Assembly: GCA_019694395.1 (NCBI GenBank)
Contig: JAIBCC010000014.1
Coordinates: 91,116-155,115, forward strand
Direction: 5' to 3'
Length of the DNA stretch: 64,000 bases
From: Pyrinomonadaceae bacterium
GTDB taxonomy: Bacteria; Acidobacteriota; Blastocatellia; Pyrinomonadales; Pyrinomonadaceae
Part shown: positions 54,697-63,702 of the stretch, piece after piece
Layout: each line of letters starts with the position of its first letter
Numbering within the stretch: position 1 is the stretch's first letter
Made by a program: the position numbers and the translations under genes
Notes under the pieces: generated by a model
Database searches by the model: none
What the model was told of the DNA's origin: nothing
What the model saw: the letters and a program-made list of their open reading frames with translations, nothing else

Positions 54697-55704
54697 TCAA
54701 AATAATGTTTGCTGCACGGGTAAAGTTTTTGTTTCAATGATTTCGGGATGTTTTTCTGAGGTTTCAAAACCTAATTTTTTGTAATGTAAATCGAACATTT
54801 GACGGGCAATTTCCCATTCCTGAGTTTTCCCTTTGCCGCGTTCATCGTAATTTCTATGACGCAAATTTCCGTCACGCTCGCGTCGAATGTGATTGAGGAT
54901 TTTATCGGCTTTAGTTGGTAATTTTTCGTTCAATTTCTGCACAAAATAATTTTCAATTGAATCGGTGTCAAAGTGAACCATTCCCATAAAAGCGTTGGTC
55001 GCACCATTTTCACGGGCTTTTTCGAGCAAGACAGGAATTTCCGCATCATTGTATCCGAGAAAAACCGGAGCAATTCCGATACCAACCTCAATTCCGGCAT
55101 CCGCCAGAGTTTTCATGGCACGAAAACGGACTTCGGGAATGGGAACGTAAGGCTCAAAAGGTTTGGATTTTTCATTGGTGAGAAACGGAATTGAAAAGAA
55201 AACCGTAACTTTTTTCAATCTCTTAATAATGTCAATGTCCCGTGTCACCAACGGCGATTTGGTAATAATTCCCACCGGCATTTGATAGTCGCGGCAAACT
55301 TCCAAACAGCGACGGGTTAATTGATAACTCGCCTCTAAGGGTAAATAAGGATCGGTGGCAAACGAAAAATCAAGGTGATGAATATTGTGTTTGAGTTTTT
55401 TTAGTTCTTCGCGCAGGAGAAACGGTGCATTTGGTTTGACTACGATTTTAGTTTCAAAATCAGTTCCGGCACCATAGCCCAAATATTCGTGATATTGGCG
55501 GGCAAAACAATAAGTGCAGCCGTGAATGCAGCCGCGATAACAATTTACCGTAAACCGTTCACCCATTTGCAACGACCAGGCTTTAGTGATTATTTTCTTG
55601 GTTGTAAACTCTTCATAAATTTCAAGTTTTGCTTTTGGCGGCTCACCTAAGAATTCGGGAGAATATTTAAGATAAGGATTCGGCGGATTGTTTATCTGTC
55701 TCAT
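54697..55704 (-). CDS. Radical SAM protein, spore-photolyase-like
   Basis: The 335-residue protein has the cluster motif Cys59-x3-Cys63-x2-Cys66 in YRGCIHGCTYCFARQYHEY. The rest of the partial TIM barrel follows (HHLDFSFATDPYLPLEAS, GIITKSPLVTRDIDIIKRL, VGIGIAPVFLGYNDAEIP). The long loop before the cluster (FTVNCYRG) and the C-terminal region resemble the SplB/Rv2578c-like group of radical SAM proteins, whose reaction is not known outside spore photolyase. It is not an SPASM-type peptide maturase. It is divergent from the PqqD-like gene, with about 200 bases between. Confidence 0.87.
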   Translation of the reverse strand: MRQINNPPNPYLKYSPEFLGEPPKAKLEIYEEFTTKKIITKAWSLQMGERFTVNCYRGCIHGCTYCFARQYHEYLGYGAGTDFETKIVVKPNAPFLLREELKKLKHNIHHLDFSFATDPYLPLEASYQLTRRCLEVCRDYQMPVGIITKSPLVTRDIDIIKRLKKVTVFFSIPFLTNEKSKPFEPYVPIPEVRFRAMKTLADAGIEVGIGIAPVFLGYNDAEIPVLLEKARENGATNAFMGMVHFDTDSIENYFVQKLNEKLPTKADKILNHIRRERDGNLRHRNYDERGKGKTQEWEIARQMFDLHYKKLGFETSEKHPEIIETKTLPVQQTLF

Positions 55705-55906
55705 AGATGCAACAATAGCCTAAGTAGGGGGATTGTTCAAGTGTGTTGAGCAAAAAATCAAGTTGCGAAATTCTTCAAATCAGCTAAAATCCATCTACAT
55801 TCTACAAAATAAAAAAACTTTCACCGATGATGACCTTTTTTCAATCATTTTTCCGTTTAAGTAGTTAAGCATAGATTTATCAAATTTAACCGACGGAGAA
55901 AAATCT

Positions 55907-56470
55907 ATTTTAATTACAAATTATCCACAAAGCCGCAAGACCAATATCGTTGTGCAGGACTTGGAAAATGAAGTCTTGATTTACGATTTAACTATCAACA
56001 AAGCCTATTGTTTGAATCAAACAGCCGGATTAATCTATCAGCTTTGCGATGGCAAAAGGACGGTTGCCGAAATCAGCGATTTGATGAGTAAAGAATTGAA
56101 AACAAAGGTTTCGGAAGACCTTGTTTGGTTTGCAATTGACGGATTAAAGAAAGATGATCTGCTCGAAAACGCCAAAGAACTTTCCAACCATTTTGACGGA
56201 TTAACCAGACGCGAAGTTGTTAAAAGAGTCGGTTTGGCAAGCATGATTGCCTTGCCCGTTATCTCGGCTTTTGTTGCGCCAACAGCTGCTAATGCTGCAA
56301 GCGGCTGTGTCAATCCGGGCGGTTTTGCACCCGGAACCCCAGTCACGGCGACCGGCACAGCAGTGACTTGCAGTCAAAATTTGGCAGCACAATGTTGCAG
56401 CGGACTACTCAGCGGCGGCGGTCTTAATTGCGCGCCCAACCCCTGCACCTGTGGCAGCGTCTGCGCTTGA
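55907..56470 (+). CDS. PqqD-like protein with Tat-type segment and Cys-rich tail
   Basis: The reading frame is open from 55865. Homology (TNIVVQDLENEVLIYDLTIN, the common PqqD N-terminal pattern) continues upstream of the only GTG (55952), so I propose an ATT start at 55907 with GGAG at 55895-55898, 8 bases before it; the product is then 187 residues. Residues 16-95 are PqqD-like (peptide-binding RRE type). A twin-arginine segment at about 101-124 (LTRREVVKRVGLASMIALPV) suggests export. The tail, about 134-186, has eight Cys (including QCC and PNPCTC). It could be a modified or disulfide-bonded peptide carrier. An ATT start is rare; the alternative GTG start would have no ribosome-binding site and a shorter family domain. 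Confidence 0.7.
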   Translation: MLITNYPQSRKTNIVVQDLENEVLIYDLTINKAYCLNQTAGLIYQLCDGKRTVAEISDLMSKELKTKVSEDLVWFAIDGLKKDDLLENAKELSNHFDGLTRREVVKRVGLASMIALPVISAFVAPTAANAASGCVNPGGFAPGTPVTATGTAVTCSQNLAAQCCSGLLSGGGLNCAPNPCTCGSVCA

Positions 56471-56599
56471 GCAATTCAATGGACAGAAGGACAAAGCGAC
56501 TTTCAACATTATTTGAGATTATCTTCAATAAGAAACTGTTCGCTAATAAACGCTCCGAACCATCGGTCAAAAATCTGTGTAGGTCAATTAATTTAATTT

Positions 56600-56618
56600 T
56601 CAAAGAATACTTCTTTGA
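56600..56618. terminator. Possible terminator hairpin after the PqqD-like gene
   Basis: TCAAAGAA (56600-56607), TAC, TTCTTTGA (56611-56618), a perfect stem between two convergent genes. The following U-run is weak. Confidence 0.35.
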
Positions 56619-56628
56619 CTTTCATAAA

Positions 56629-57036
56629 TTATTGGTCGTAAAGATATAAGCCTAACCCAAATTTTGAAGCGGCGCGTCGGAGAGCCATCGACTCGGCATT
56701 TGAACTTGAATCTCCGTATGCCTCTAAACTTTCATCTTCTTGTCCGGTTGCTTCCCGGTAAACAATTCCTTCTAAACAGGGAATCGAAAGGCGAACAGTC
56801 AAAATTAATTTCCCGCCAAGTGATTCAATCGAACGGATTTCATAATTCCAACCGGAAGCGTAATGGTCTAAATATTTTATCGCATCGTGCCAGGCGATGT
56901 AGAGAATTTCTTTGCCGCCCTGTTTGCGTTTACGGAGGTGACGTTTGGCAACAGGTTTTGATAAATCCTTAACAATATCGCGGATTGACCGCAATTCATT
57001 CGAGATAATTTCTTCGCTGATGTTTTCTTCTGACAT
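56629..57036 (-). CDS. Rad52/DdrA-like single-strand annealing protein
   Basis: The 135-residue protein resembles the Rad52/Rad22-type annealing domain: EILYIAWHDAIKYLDHYASG, the GGKLILTVRLSI strands, and the RRAASKFGLGLYLYD end. Such proteins anneal single-stranded DNA during repair, and DdrA-like forms protect ends. I start it at Met 57036 (MSEENISEE); the open frame goes to 57105, but its extra 23 residues (FTFSLFDFCTF and so on) translate a repeat tract (57043-57083). No recombinase or nuclease gene is nearby. The call is by pattern and is less certain than most here. Confidence 0.6.
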   Translation of the reverse strand: MSEENISEEIISNELRSIRDIVKDLSKPVAKRHLRKRKQGGKEILYIAWHDAIKYLDHYASGWNYEIRSIESLGGKLILTVRLSIPCLEGIVYREATGQEDESLEAYGDSSSNAESMALRRAASKFGLGLYLYDQ

Positions 57037-57042
57037 ATTTTT

Positions 57043-57083
57043 GAAAGTGCAAAAGTCGAAAAGTGAAAAGGTAAAAAAGTTGG
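57043..57083. repeat. Tandem run of heptad-like units (GAAAAGT type) upstream of the Rad52-like gene
   Basis: GAAAGTG, CAAAAGT, CGAAAAG, TGAAAAG, GTAAAAA follow in loose seven-base steps. A short complementary stretch (TTTTCTGTTTTTC) lies downstream at about 57091, so it may be a weak inverted repeat. Confidence 0.5.
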
Positions 57084-57175
57084 ATTGTCCTTTTCTGTTT
57101 TTCAAACTTTCCTCAAAACTATCTTACATATTTTTAGTTTTGATGCAACGGTGAAACAAAGTTTTAAGGATAATT

Positions 57176-57814
57176 TCACCTTACATCTTTTTGCCATTTG
57201 GCTTGCGGGCTGAGTTGTCCGTGTATCCTGTTCAAATTTAGGAAAAAGGCACGTTCAGCTTTTTCGGCTGGCGTTATATCTTTTGCTGATTCAGTTCCGG
57301 CATAAAATGTAATATGTTGCGGTGTAAATATCTGATTTTGAATGACTAATTTCGGAGTGCGGGTTCTTTTCAAAACCGGTTCAAATTCGTAGCTGTCTAA
57401 CATCAAAACCTCATCTTTGGTCAAATTACAAATCAATCCGCCGTTTAGACTTCTACTCTTTTCATTCATCTTTGCAGGGCGGGCATACAAAAAAACGGCT
57501 TGCGGAATTTCGAATGTTGTTACTCCTGCTGCAATCAGTTTTTGCAAATCGCCCCCGTGTTTTTGAAACCAACGGCGAAGCATTGTTTCGGTTACGATTG
57601 AAACTCGCACATTTTCCAAAACTACATTTTTCAAAATGATAATGTCGTTTGGATTTGCTTTCGTCAGTTTTACCGCTTCATCTAAATCAGTTGTTTCAAA
57701 TATGTTAAAGTCTCCACGATGCTTTAATAATTCACGCAATTGGCGGTGATTTAAAAGAGAGCCGTAGGAAAAAATAACCGTCTCATTATCAATTTCTTTT
57801 GGCGGCGAATTCAT
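57176..57814 (-). CDS. Gamma-glutamylcyclotransferase-like protein
   Basis: The 212-residue protein has a GGCT/AIG2-like start, VIFSYGSLLNHRQLREL, with the substrate-loop YGSLL, and a catalytic-Glu-like position in the DEVLMLDSYEFEPVLKR stretch (about 145-161). The middle contains an insertion relative to standard 110-150-residue GGCT proteins. Enzymes of this fold cyclise gamma-glutamyl groups, but many family members have other roles. I start it at the ATG at 57814; an in-frame TTG at 57889 would add 25 residues with no recognisable content. No ribosome-binding site is obvious. It is divergent from atpD. Confidence 0.65.
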   Translation of the reverse strand: MNSPPKEIDNETVIFSYGSLLNHRQLRELLKHRGDFNIFETTDLDEAVKLTKANPNDIIILKNVVLENVRVSIVTETMLRRWFQKHGGDLQKLIAAGVTTFEIPQAVFLYARPAKMNEKSRSLNGGLICNLTKDEVLMLDSYEFEPVLKRTRTPKLVIQNQIFTPQHITFYAGTESAKDITPAEKAERAFFLNLNRIHGQLSPQAKWQKDVR

Positions 57815-57917
57815 TGAATAATTATAGCATTTCGGATAATCTTTGGAGATTGCAATAAATTTCACAAGCGCACTTTGCGAATCCTCCAATCAATGTGATA
57901 TTATTTCTCTTTTATAA

Positions 57918-59471
<1,554 letters not shown>

Positions 59472-59473
59472 AT

Positions 59474-59542
59474 TAGTTGGCAGTAGCAGGGGCAAATGGC
59501 AGGCAAAAAGTAACTGCCTCCCGCAACTGTAACTGCCTACAA
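59474..59542. repeat. Inverted repeat of GGCAGTA type between atpD and atpC
   Basis: The left arm has TTGGCAG, TAGCAGG, GGCAAAT, GGCAGGC (59477-59504), a seven-base period. The right arm (59513-59542) carries the complementary units ACTGCCT, CCCGCAA, CTGTAAC, TGCCTAC. It lies inside a highly conserved operon. Confidence 0.7.
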
Positions 59543-59552
59543 TATTTTGATT

Positions 59553-59951
59553 ATGATAAAACTTGAAATAGTAACTCCTGAAAAAAAGGCTTTAGAAGAA
59601 GTTGTTGATGTGGTAACAATTCCAACTGCAACAGGCGAAATAGGAATTTTACCAAGTCACGCGCCTTTGATTTCTTCAGTTCAGCCCGGGATTTTGTCTT
59701 ATACACAAGGCGGAACGACCAATCGTTTGGTTGTTTCGGGTGGATTTGTTGAAGTTGGTAACAACAAAGTTTCTGTTTTGACTGATGTCGCTGAAACTGC
59801 AAATGAAATCAATGTCGAAGCTGCCCGTTTGGAAAAAGGCGAAGCGGAAAAAGTTTTGGGAAGCTGGAGCGGTTCGGAAGAAGATTTTGAAATTGAAAAA
59901 GAAAAACTCGGACGCGCTGAAGCCAGACTTCAATTAGCCGCTTGGAAATAA
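59553..59951 (+). CDS. atpC: F1-ATPase epsilon subunit
   Basis: The 132-residue protein has the epsilon N-terminal beta sandwich (KLEIVTPEKKALEEVVDVVT, GEIGILPSHAPLISSVQPG, LVVSGGFVEVGNNKVSVLTD) and the C-terminal helical hairpin (EAARLEKGEAEKVLGSW, LGRAEARLQLAAWK). It couples F1 rotation and can inhibit ATP hydrolysis. The start is the ATG at 59553 because the TTG at 59547 adds only two residues. It follows atpD after 81 bases containing a repeat element. Confidence 0.93.
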   Translation: MIKLEIVTPEKKALEEVVDVVTIPTATGEIGILPSHAPLISSVQPGILSYTQGGTTNRLVVSGGFVEVGNNKVSVLTDVAETANEINVEAARLEKGEAEKVLGSWSGSEEDFEIEKEKLGRAEARLQLAAWK

Positions 59952-59973
59952 TTCAAAATTAAAAAGTAAAATT

Positions 59974-60012
59974 GAGAAAGGCAAAGATTTTTTCTTCTGC
60001 CTTTTCTTTTTT
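59974..60012 (+). terminator. Intrinsic terminator after atpC
   Basis: AAAGGCA (59977-59983) pairs with TGCCTTT (59998-60004) and is followed by TCTTTTTTG. The position 20 bases after the atpC stop fits. Confidence 0.65.
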
Positions 60013-60049
60013 GCATCATTAAAACCGACACTTGCATCAAAATTCTGCT

Positions 60050-60631
60050 ATGAAAATCACAACACTTTTATTCTTTATCTTAATTGGTTTAACTAACGTA
60101 ACGCTGGCACAAATCAGTATTCCGCGAGGTTTAATCACTAAGGCGGAAACTCTTTCTGGTGATAGATTTCCGTTCAACGCTAAGACGAAAAAAGGTGTGC
60201 TCGTTTTTTCCGTTGAAAAGCCAAAGCCGGAAATGCTGAATGCGATTGATAAGGGTTTGGATGATCTATTCAAAGTTGCCAAAAAATATAATTACAACGC
60301 TAAAACAAAGCACACGGAGTATGTAATTTTCATTGCAAACGCTGATCGTGAAAAAGACAGTGCCGGAAATTATGTTCCGAATTTTGCAATTCCGGTTGGT
60401 TCGTATGCCGGAAGTATTTACGATAAAGGTGGTTATATGTATGCAGCCGGAATGGTTTTATGGGCAGAACCCTGTGCTTTTATGATTGCCAAACACACCA
60501 AAAAATTTGAGAATGTCTCTGAAGTTGTTCGGTTTGAAGGCGAGCATTTAATCCTGTATCATAATGACCGCAAACGTTATAACGAAACTGCCGATCACAG
60601 CAAAGGCGGCGGTCATCCGATTTTGCAGTAA
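60050..60631 (+). CDS. Secreted protein of unknown function
   Basis: The 193-residue protein has a signal peptide (1-20, ITTLLFFILIGLTNVTLAQ). The mature domain appears mixed alpha/beta: RGLITKAETLSGDRFPFNAK, KPKPEMLNAIDKGLDDLFKVAKK, and a strand-rich end (YVIFIANADRE, AFMIAKHTKK, EHLILYHNDRKRYNETADH). A His-rich close (YHNDRKRYNETADHS) might bind metal, but there is no motif I can name. The start is the ATG at 60050 because the signal peptide begins there; a TTG at 60032 would add six residues. It precedes the repeat element at 60635 and the DHS-like gene. Confidence 0.6.
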   Translation: MKITTLLFFILIGLTNVTLAQISIPRGLITKAETLSGDRFPFNAKTKKGVLVFSVEKPKPEMLNAIDKGLDDLFKVAKKYNYNAKTKHTEYVIFIANADREKDSAGNYVPNFAIPVGSYAGSIYDKGGYMYAAGMVLWAEPCAFMIAKHTKKFENVSEVVRFEGEHLILYHNDRKRYNETADHSKGGGHPILQ

Positions 60632-60634
60632 AAG

Positions 60635-60730
60635 TTATCCACAAAGAAACACGAAGATTTCACGAAGAAAGAAAAATAAATATTACTTTCTAAAAAAGTC
60701 TTCGTGTTGTCTTCGTGAAACTTCGTGGAT
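60635..60730. repeat. Inverted repeat of CACGAAG units, upstream of the DHS-like gene
   Basis: Left arm (60635-60671): TTATCCACAAAG, CACGAAG, CACGAAG. Right arm (60699-60730): CTTCGTG, CTTCGTG, CTTCGTGGAT. The right arm's GTGGAT lies 7 bases before the ATG at 60737, so folding would cover the ribosome-binding region, as at 15356-15426. Confidence 0.75.
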
Positions 60731-60736
60731 GAAAAA

Positions 60737-61681
60737 ATGTCAATTTACGAATTTGAGCCGATAAATTTAGAAGAAATAAATACTTACGAACTTGCTTCAC
60801 GTCCAAGTAAAGTCACGGTCAAAGATTTTGCCACCCCAATTTCGGCGGATGATTCATTAAAAGAATTTTTAGATAAATTGCCGAATATTTTAGCTGTCCA
60901 AGCAATTAGGGAACTAGCGCAACGCATTAAAAAAGCCAAAAGTTTAAATAAACCGATTATTTGGGGAATTGGCGGACATGTTGTTAAAACGGGACTTGCG
61001 CCGATTTTAATTGATTTGATGGAACGCGGATTTGTTTCGGCAATTGCCGGAAACGGGTCGGTTTTGGTTCACGATACGGAAATTGCGCTAGTCGGATTTA
61101 CCAGCGAAGATGTTGACGCAAGTTTAGGCGAAGGGGATTTCGGCGCGGCAAAAGAAACCGGTGAAATCCTCAATTCAGCCGCTAAAAACGGACAAAAAGA
61201 TAAAATCGGATTAGGTGAAGCGATGGGCAGGGAAGTTATAAATCAAAACCCTCCCAATGCTGATAAGTCATTACTTTGCCAAACTTACAAAAATAAAATT
61301 CCGTTTACCGCACATTTAACCATTGGCGCAGACATCGGAAATTTTCACGCTTCGGCAGATGGTTCGGCACTTGGCGAAACTTCGCATCAAGATTTCAGAT
61401 TATTCTGTTCAATCGTTAAAGAAATGAATGACGGCGGCGTTTATCTAAACATCGGTTCAGCCGTGATAATGCCGGAAATTTTCTTAAAAGCCGTGACGGT
61501 TGTCCGAAATCTAGGTTTTCCTTTGCAAGATATAACCACGGCAAATTTCGATTTTATTCAACATTATCGTCCGCTGACCAATGTTGTGCGTCGTCCAAAT
61601 GCGAACGGGGCGGGGCGCGGATTTTCCATCACAGGGCATCACGAAATAATGATTCCATTGTTAGCCGCTCATATTCTGTAA
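60737..61681 (+). CDS. Deoxyhypusine synthase-like protein
   Basis: The 314-residue protein matches the deoxyhypusine synthase fold: PIIWGIGGHVVKTGLAPIL, then VLVHDTEIALVGFTSEDVDA at about 109-128 with the family's HD-E and TSEDV, followed by GDFGAAKETGEIL. The region GNFHASADGSALGETSHQDF and the GGVYLNIGSAVIMPEIF segment fit the NAD-binding core. The catalytic Lys, which in the family lies in a WGK-type motif near the C-terminus, is not seen; the end reads ANGAGRGFSITGHHEIMI. Bacterial homologues have been linked to homospermidine or related polyamine transfer, but this one may have lost or changed the reaction. The start is the ATG at 60737; the GTG at 60725 is within a repeat arm. Confidence 0.75.
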   Translation: MSIYEFEPINLEEINTYELASRPSKVTVKDFATPISADDSLKEFLDKLPNILAVQAIRELAQRIKKAKSLNKPIIWGIGGHVVKTGLAPILIDLMERGFVSAIAGNGSVLVHDTEIALVGFTSEDVDASLGEGDFGAAKETGEILNSAAKNGQKDKIGLGEAMGREVINQNPPNADKSLLCQTYKNKIPFTAHLTIGADIGNFHASADGSALGETSHQDFRLFCSIVKEMNDGGVYLNIGSAVIMPEIFLKAVTVVRNLGFPLQDITTANFDFIQHYRPLTNVVRRPNANGAGRGFSITGHHEIMIPLLAAHIL

Positions 61682-61810
61682 ACAATTAGGTTTACTTCTA
61701 ACCCAAAATTTTCTTGATATAACTACAACTCAAGATGTATATTTTATCTCAAAAGTTTTGTTAAAAAATCTTTTCAACTTAATTCATAATAATCACAAAT
61801 GGGGGTTTAT

Positions 61811-62743
61811 ATGCTTAAACCAAAGTCACGCATTCTTTTTAGTTTTTTAACAATCTATTTTTTTTTAGTTTCAATTTTTTCCCAAAATACGAATGATATC
61901 AATACTGTTATTCGAGTGAATGTCATTGATAACGAAAGAAAGAATATTATGGGGTTAAAAGCGGGAAATTTTGAAGTTAAAGATGGGGATTTTTTGCAAA
62001 AAATTACTCTAATTGAAGGCAAAGAGGAGCCAGCCAGTGTAGTAATGTTGATGGATATTTCTGATTCAGTGTCAGAAATTGGAAAACAAGCAGGGGCAGA
62101 CGGATTATTAAAATTAGTTGAGGCTTCAAATCCTCAAAACGAATATTCGATAATTTCTTTTGGGAAAGGAGAAACCATTCTTGCAGATTGGGGAAGTAGT
62201 AAGAATGAGGTTGAAAATGCAATCGCAATACTTAAATCATCTAATACCCAGGTCAAAGATACAAAGGTAGAACCTGCGCTAAATTTAGCGATAGATAAGT
62301 TGTCAAAAAGAACAAATCACAAGAAATTTATCATTTTCTATACAGATTGGGTTTATAAAAGTTATTCAAAAGAAACTATCGGAGAAATTAAACAAAAATT
62401 ACAAAATTCAGATATACAATTATTTCAAGTTGTTTTGCTGCCTCCGAGAAAAATAAGAACTGAAGGATTTGATTTTGGAACTGTTGGTGAGCCAGTTGAT
62501 AGGTTAAGTCTTGTATTTGAGGATTTTGAAGGATTAGCTCCTTTATCTAAAGGAGCTAACTATTTTACGGATAAGAAAGAAGTAGTCTCTAAAATCTTTG
62601 ACCAAATTACTGAATTTATAGGAAATCAATATCTGATAAAATTTCAGCCTTTAGGCAATAAATCGAAAAAAACGAGAATTAAGGTAAAAGTTATTGGCGT
62701 AAAAAACATTAATGAAACTATAGTTCGTAGTTCATTGCAATAA
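61811..62743 (+). CDS. VWFA-related protein of acidobacterial type
   Basis: The 310-residue protein has a signal peptide (1-24, LTIYFFLVSIFSQ). An N-terminal beta segment (TVIRVNVIDNERKNIMGLKAGNFEV) precedes a VWA domain with a MIDAS motif, Asp82-x-Ser84-x-Ser86 (LMDISDSVS), and the following alternation of strands and helices to about 265. It is the layout of the VWFA-related acidobacterial domain family, whose members are exported and whose role is not established. GGGGG 6-10 bases before the ATG at 61811 decides this start over the one at 61799. Codon use is notably AT-rich compared with the DHS-like gene, and its 3' end abuts a second copy of the DHS-like 3' end, so it may be a later insertion. 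Confidence 0.85.
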   Translation: MLKPKSRILFSFLTIYFFLVSIFSQNTNDINTVIRVNVIDNERKNIMGLKAGNFEVKDGDFLQKITLIEGKEEPASVVMLMDISDSVSEIGKQAGADGLLKLVEASNPQNEYSIISFGKGETILADWGSSKNEVENAIAILKSSNTQVKDTKVEPALNLAIDKLSKRTNHKKFIIFYTDWVYKSYSKETIGEIKQKLQNSDIQLFQVVLLPPRKIRTEGFDFGTVGEPVDRLSLVFEDFEGLAPLSKGANYFTDKKEVVSKIFDQITEFIGNQYLIKFQPLGNKSKKTRIKVKVIGVKNINETIVRSSLQ

Positions 62744-62744
62744 T

Positions 62745-62849
62745 GTCTGTCGTCCAAATGCAAACGGTGCAGGACGTGGATTTTTTATCACAGGACATCA
62801 CGAAACTATGATTCCATTGTTAGCGGCACATTTAATTTGTGATTGTTAA
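62745..62849 (+). pseudogene. Orphan 3' fragment of a second DHS-like gene
   Basis: In the frame starting at 62748 the sequence translates as C-RPNANGAGRGFFITGHHE-TMIPLLAAHLICDC-stop, against RRPNANGAGRGFSITGHHEI and IPLLAAHIL in the intact gene at 60737-61681. The bases differ mostly at third codon positions (about 80% identity), so it is not a recent copy but the tail of a diverged homologue. It follows the VWA stop directly and has no start of its own. Confidence 0.75.
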
Positions 62850-63496
62850 AATTTGACAATAATTCCGCTGCTGAATCGAAATGAACCTTGACCATATACA
62901 GAGAAAAACCCATTATCTCCATTTGAAATAAAATTTAAATCGAGTTGGGCGGCGCGAATATCAATTCTTTTGTTAATTCTTATGTCGAGTCCCCCACCAA
63001 TAACACTTGAAAATCCGGGTTTATTTCCGTTTTGTGGAACATAACTGCAATTTGACGGAGTCGTGCAAGAAACATTCGTCACTTTGTTTTTTACTTGCCC
63101 GATTCCAAACATAACGTGACCAAAAGGCTTAAATCTGCTGTCGGTCGCATTATCTTTGAATTGAACGCCTAAAACTGCATTGTTGACAATCAGTTGGTTA
63201 GTATAAGCCACACGAGCCATTGTCGGATTATCAAAAAAAGGCACAAAATCAGAACTCTCTTTTTTGCCAACGCTGAAAGACGCATCGCCTTTTATCCCGA
63301 TATAACGCTTGACGTTATAAACTCCTGAAAAATTAACTCCGCGCGATACAACAAAAAAGTCATCATCAACCACAGTATGGCTTGAGTAACCCGCAAAAAA
63401 TTCACCCTTTGTGAATTCATCGGTTAATTGTCCATTAACTGAACTCGTAAAAATTAACGCAAGTGGCACCATAATAAAAACTAAACTCTTTTTCAT
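62846..63496 (-). CDS. Outer-membrane beta-barrel protein
   Basis: The 216-residue protein has a signal peptide (1-22, LVFIMVPLALIFTSSVNG). About eight amphipathic strands follow (GEFFAGYSSHTVV, IGIKGDASFSVGKKES, NNAVLGVQFKDNAT, FGHVMFGIGQVKNK, VIGGGLDIRINKRIDIRAAQ, YGQGSFRFSSGIIVKF), and the last residue is Phe, as in barrels that use the BAM machinery. It fits the OmpA-type small barrel family; the ligand is unknown. Its stop overlaps the end of the pseudogene fragment at 62745-62849 by 4 bases on the other strand. Confidence 0.85.
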   Translation of the reverse strand: MKKSLVFIMVPLALIFTSSVNGQLTDEFTKGEFFAGYSSHTVVDDDFFVVSRGVNFSGVYNVKRYIGIKGDASFSVGKKESSDFVPFFDNPTMARVAYTNQLIVNNAVLGVQFKDNATDSRFKPFGHVMFGIGQVKNKVTNVSCTTPSNCSYVPQNGNKPGFSSVIGGGLDIRINKRIDIRAAQLDLNFISNGDNGFFSVYGQGSFRFSSGIIVKF

Positions 63497-63619
63497 TTCA
63501 TTTTCTCCTAAAAATCAGTCATTTCAATAAAGTTGAGTTTAGTTTGTATTCAATCAATTAAGTTTGCCGACTATGACACTTTTAAAATTGTCACAATCGA
63601 AAAAAAATATAAATCACGG

Positions 63620-63648
63620 TTGACTTCAATTTTTACATGGCGTATCTT
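63620..63648 (+). promoter_or_regulatory. Sigma-70-like promoter upstream of the partial receptor gene
   Basis: TTGACT at 63620-63625 and TATCTT at 63643-63648 with a 17-base spacer. The start point would fall in the 35-base palindrome that follows directly. Confidence 0.5.
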
Positions 63649-63682
63649 TATTGATATTGAAATTCAATTTCAATATCAATAA
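63648..63682. promoter_or_regulatory. 35-base perfect palindrome between promoter and start codon
   Basis: TTATTGATATTGAAATT (63648-63664), one base, AATTTCAATATCAATAA (63666-63682). The 17-base arms match without error. It begins at the last base of the -10 box and ends 20 bases before the ATG at 63703, so it lies at +1 to about +28 and would be both a DNA palindrome and the first hairpin in the mRNA. Confidence 0.7.
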
Positions 63683-63702
63683 GTGGCAGGTTGGACAATC
63701 AA

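Noticed and set aside
54697..56470. A RiPP gene cluster made of the radical SAM protein and the PqqD-like protein
   Set aside because: The radical SAM protein is of the SplB-like group, without the SPASM domain of peptide maturases, and the genes are divergent. The adjacency alone is not enough; the Cys-rich tail is kept as a separate finding.
56629..57105. A longer Rad52-like protein starting MKNRKGQSN
   Set aside because: The added 23 residues come from a repeat tract; the ATG at 57036 precedes the first conserved helix.
61799..62849. Insertion sequence carrying the VWA gene
   Set aside because: No transposase, terminal inverted repeats or target duplication is visible; the flanking similarity is to the 3' end of the neighbouring gene and has diverged at third codon positions.
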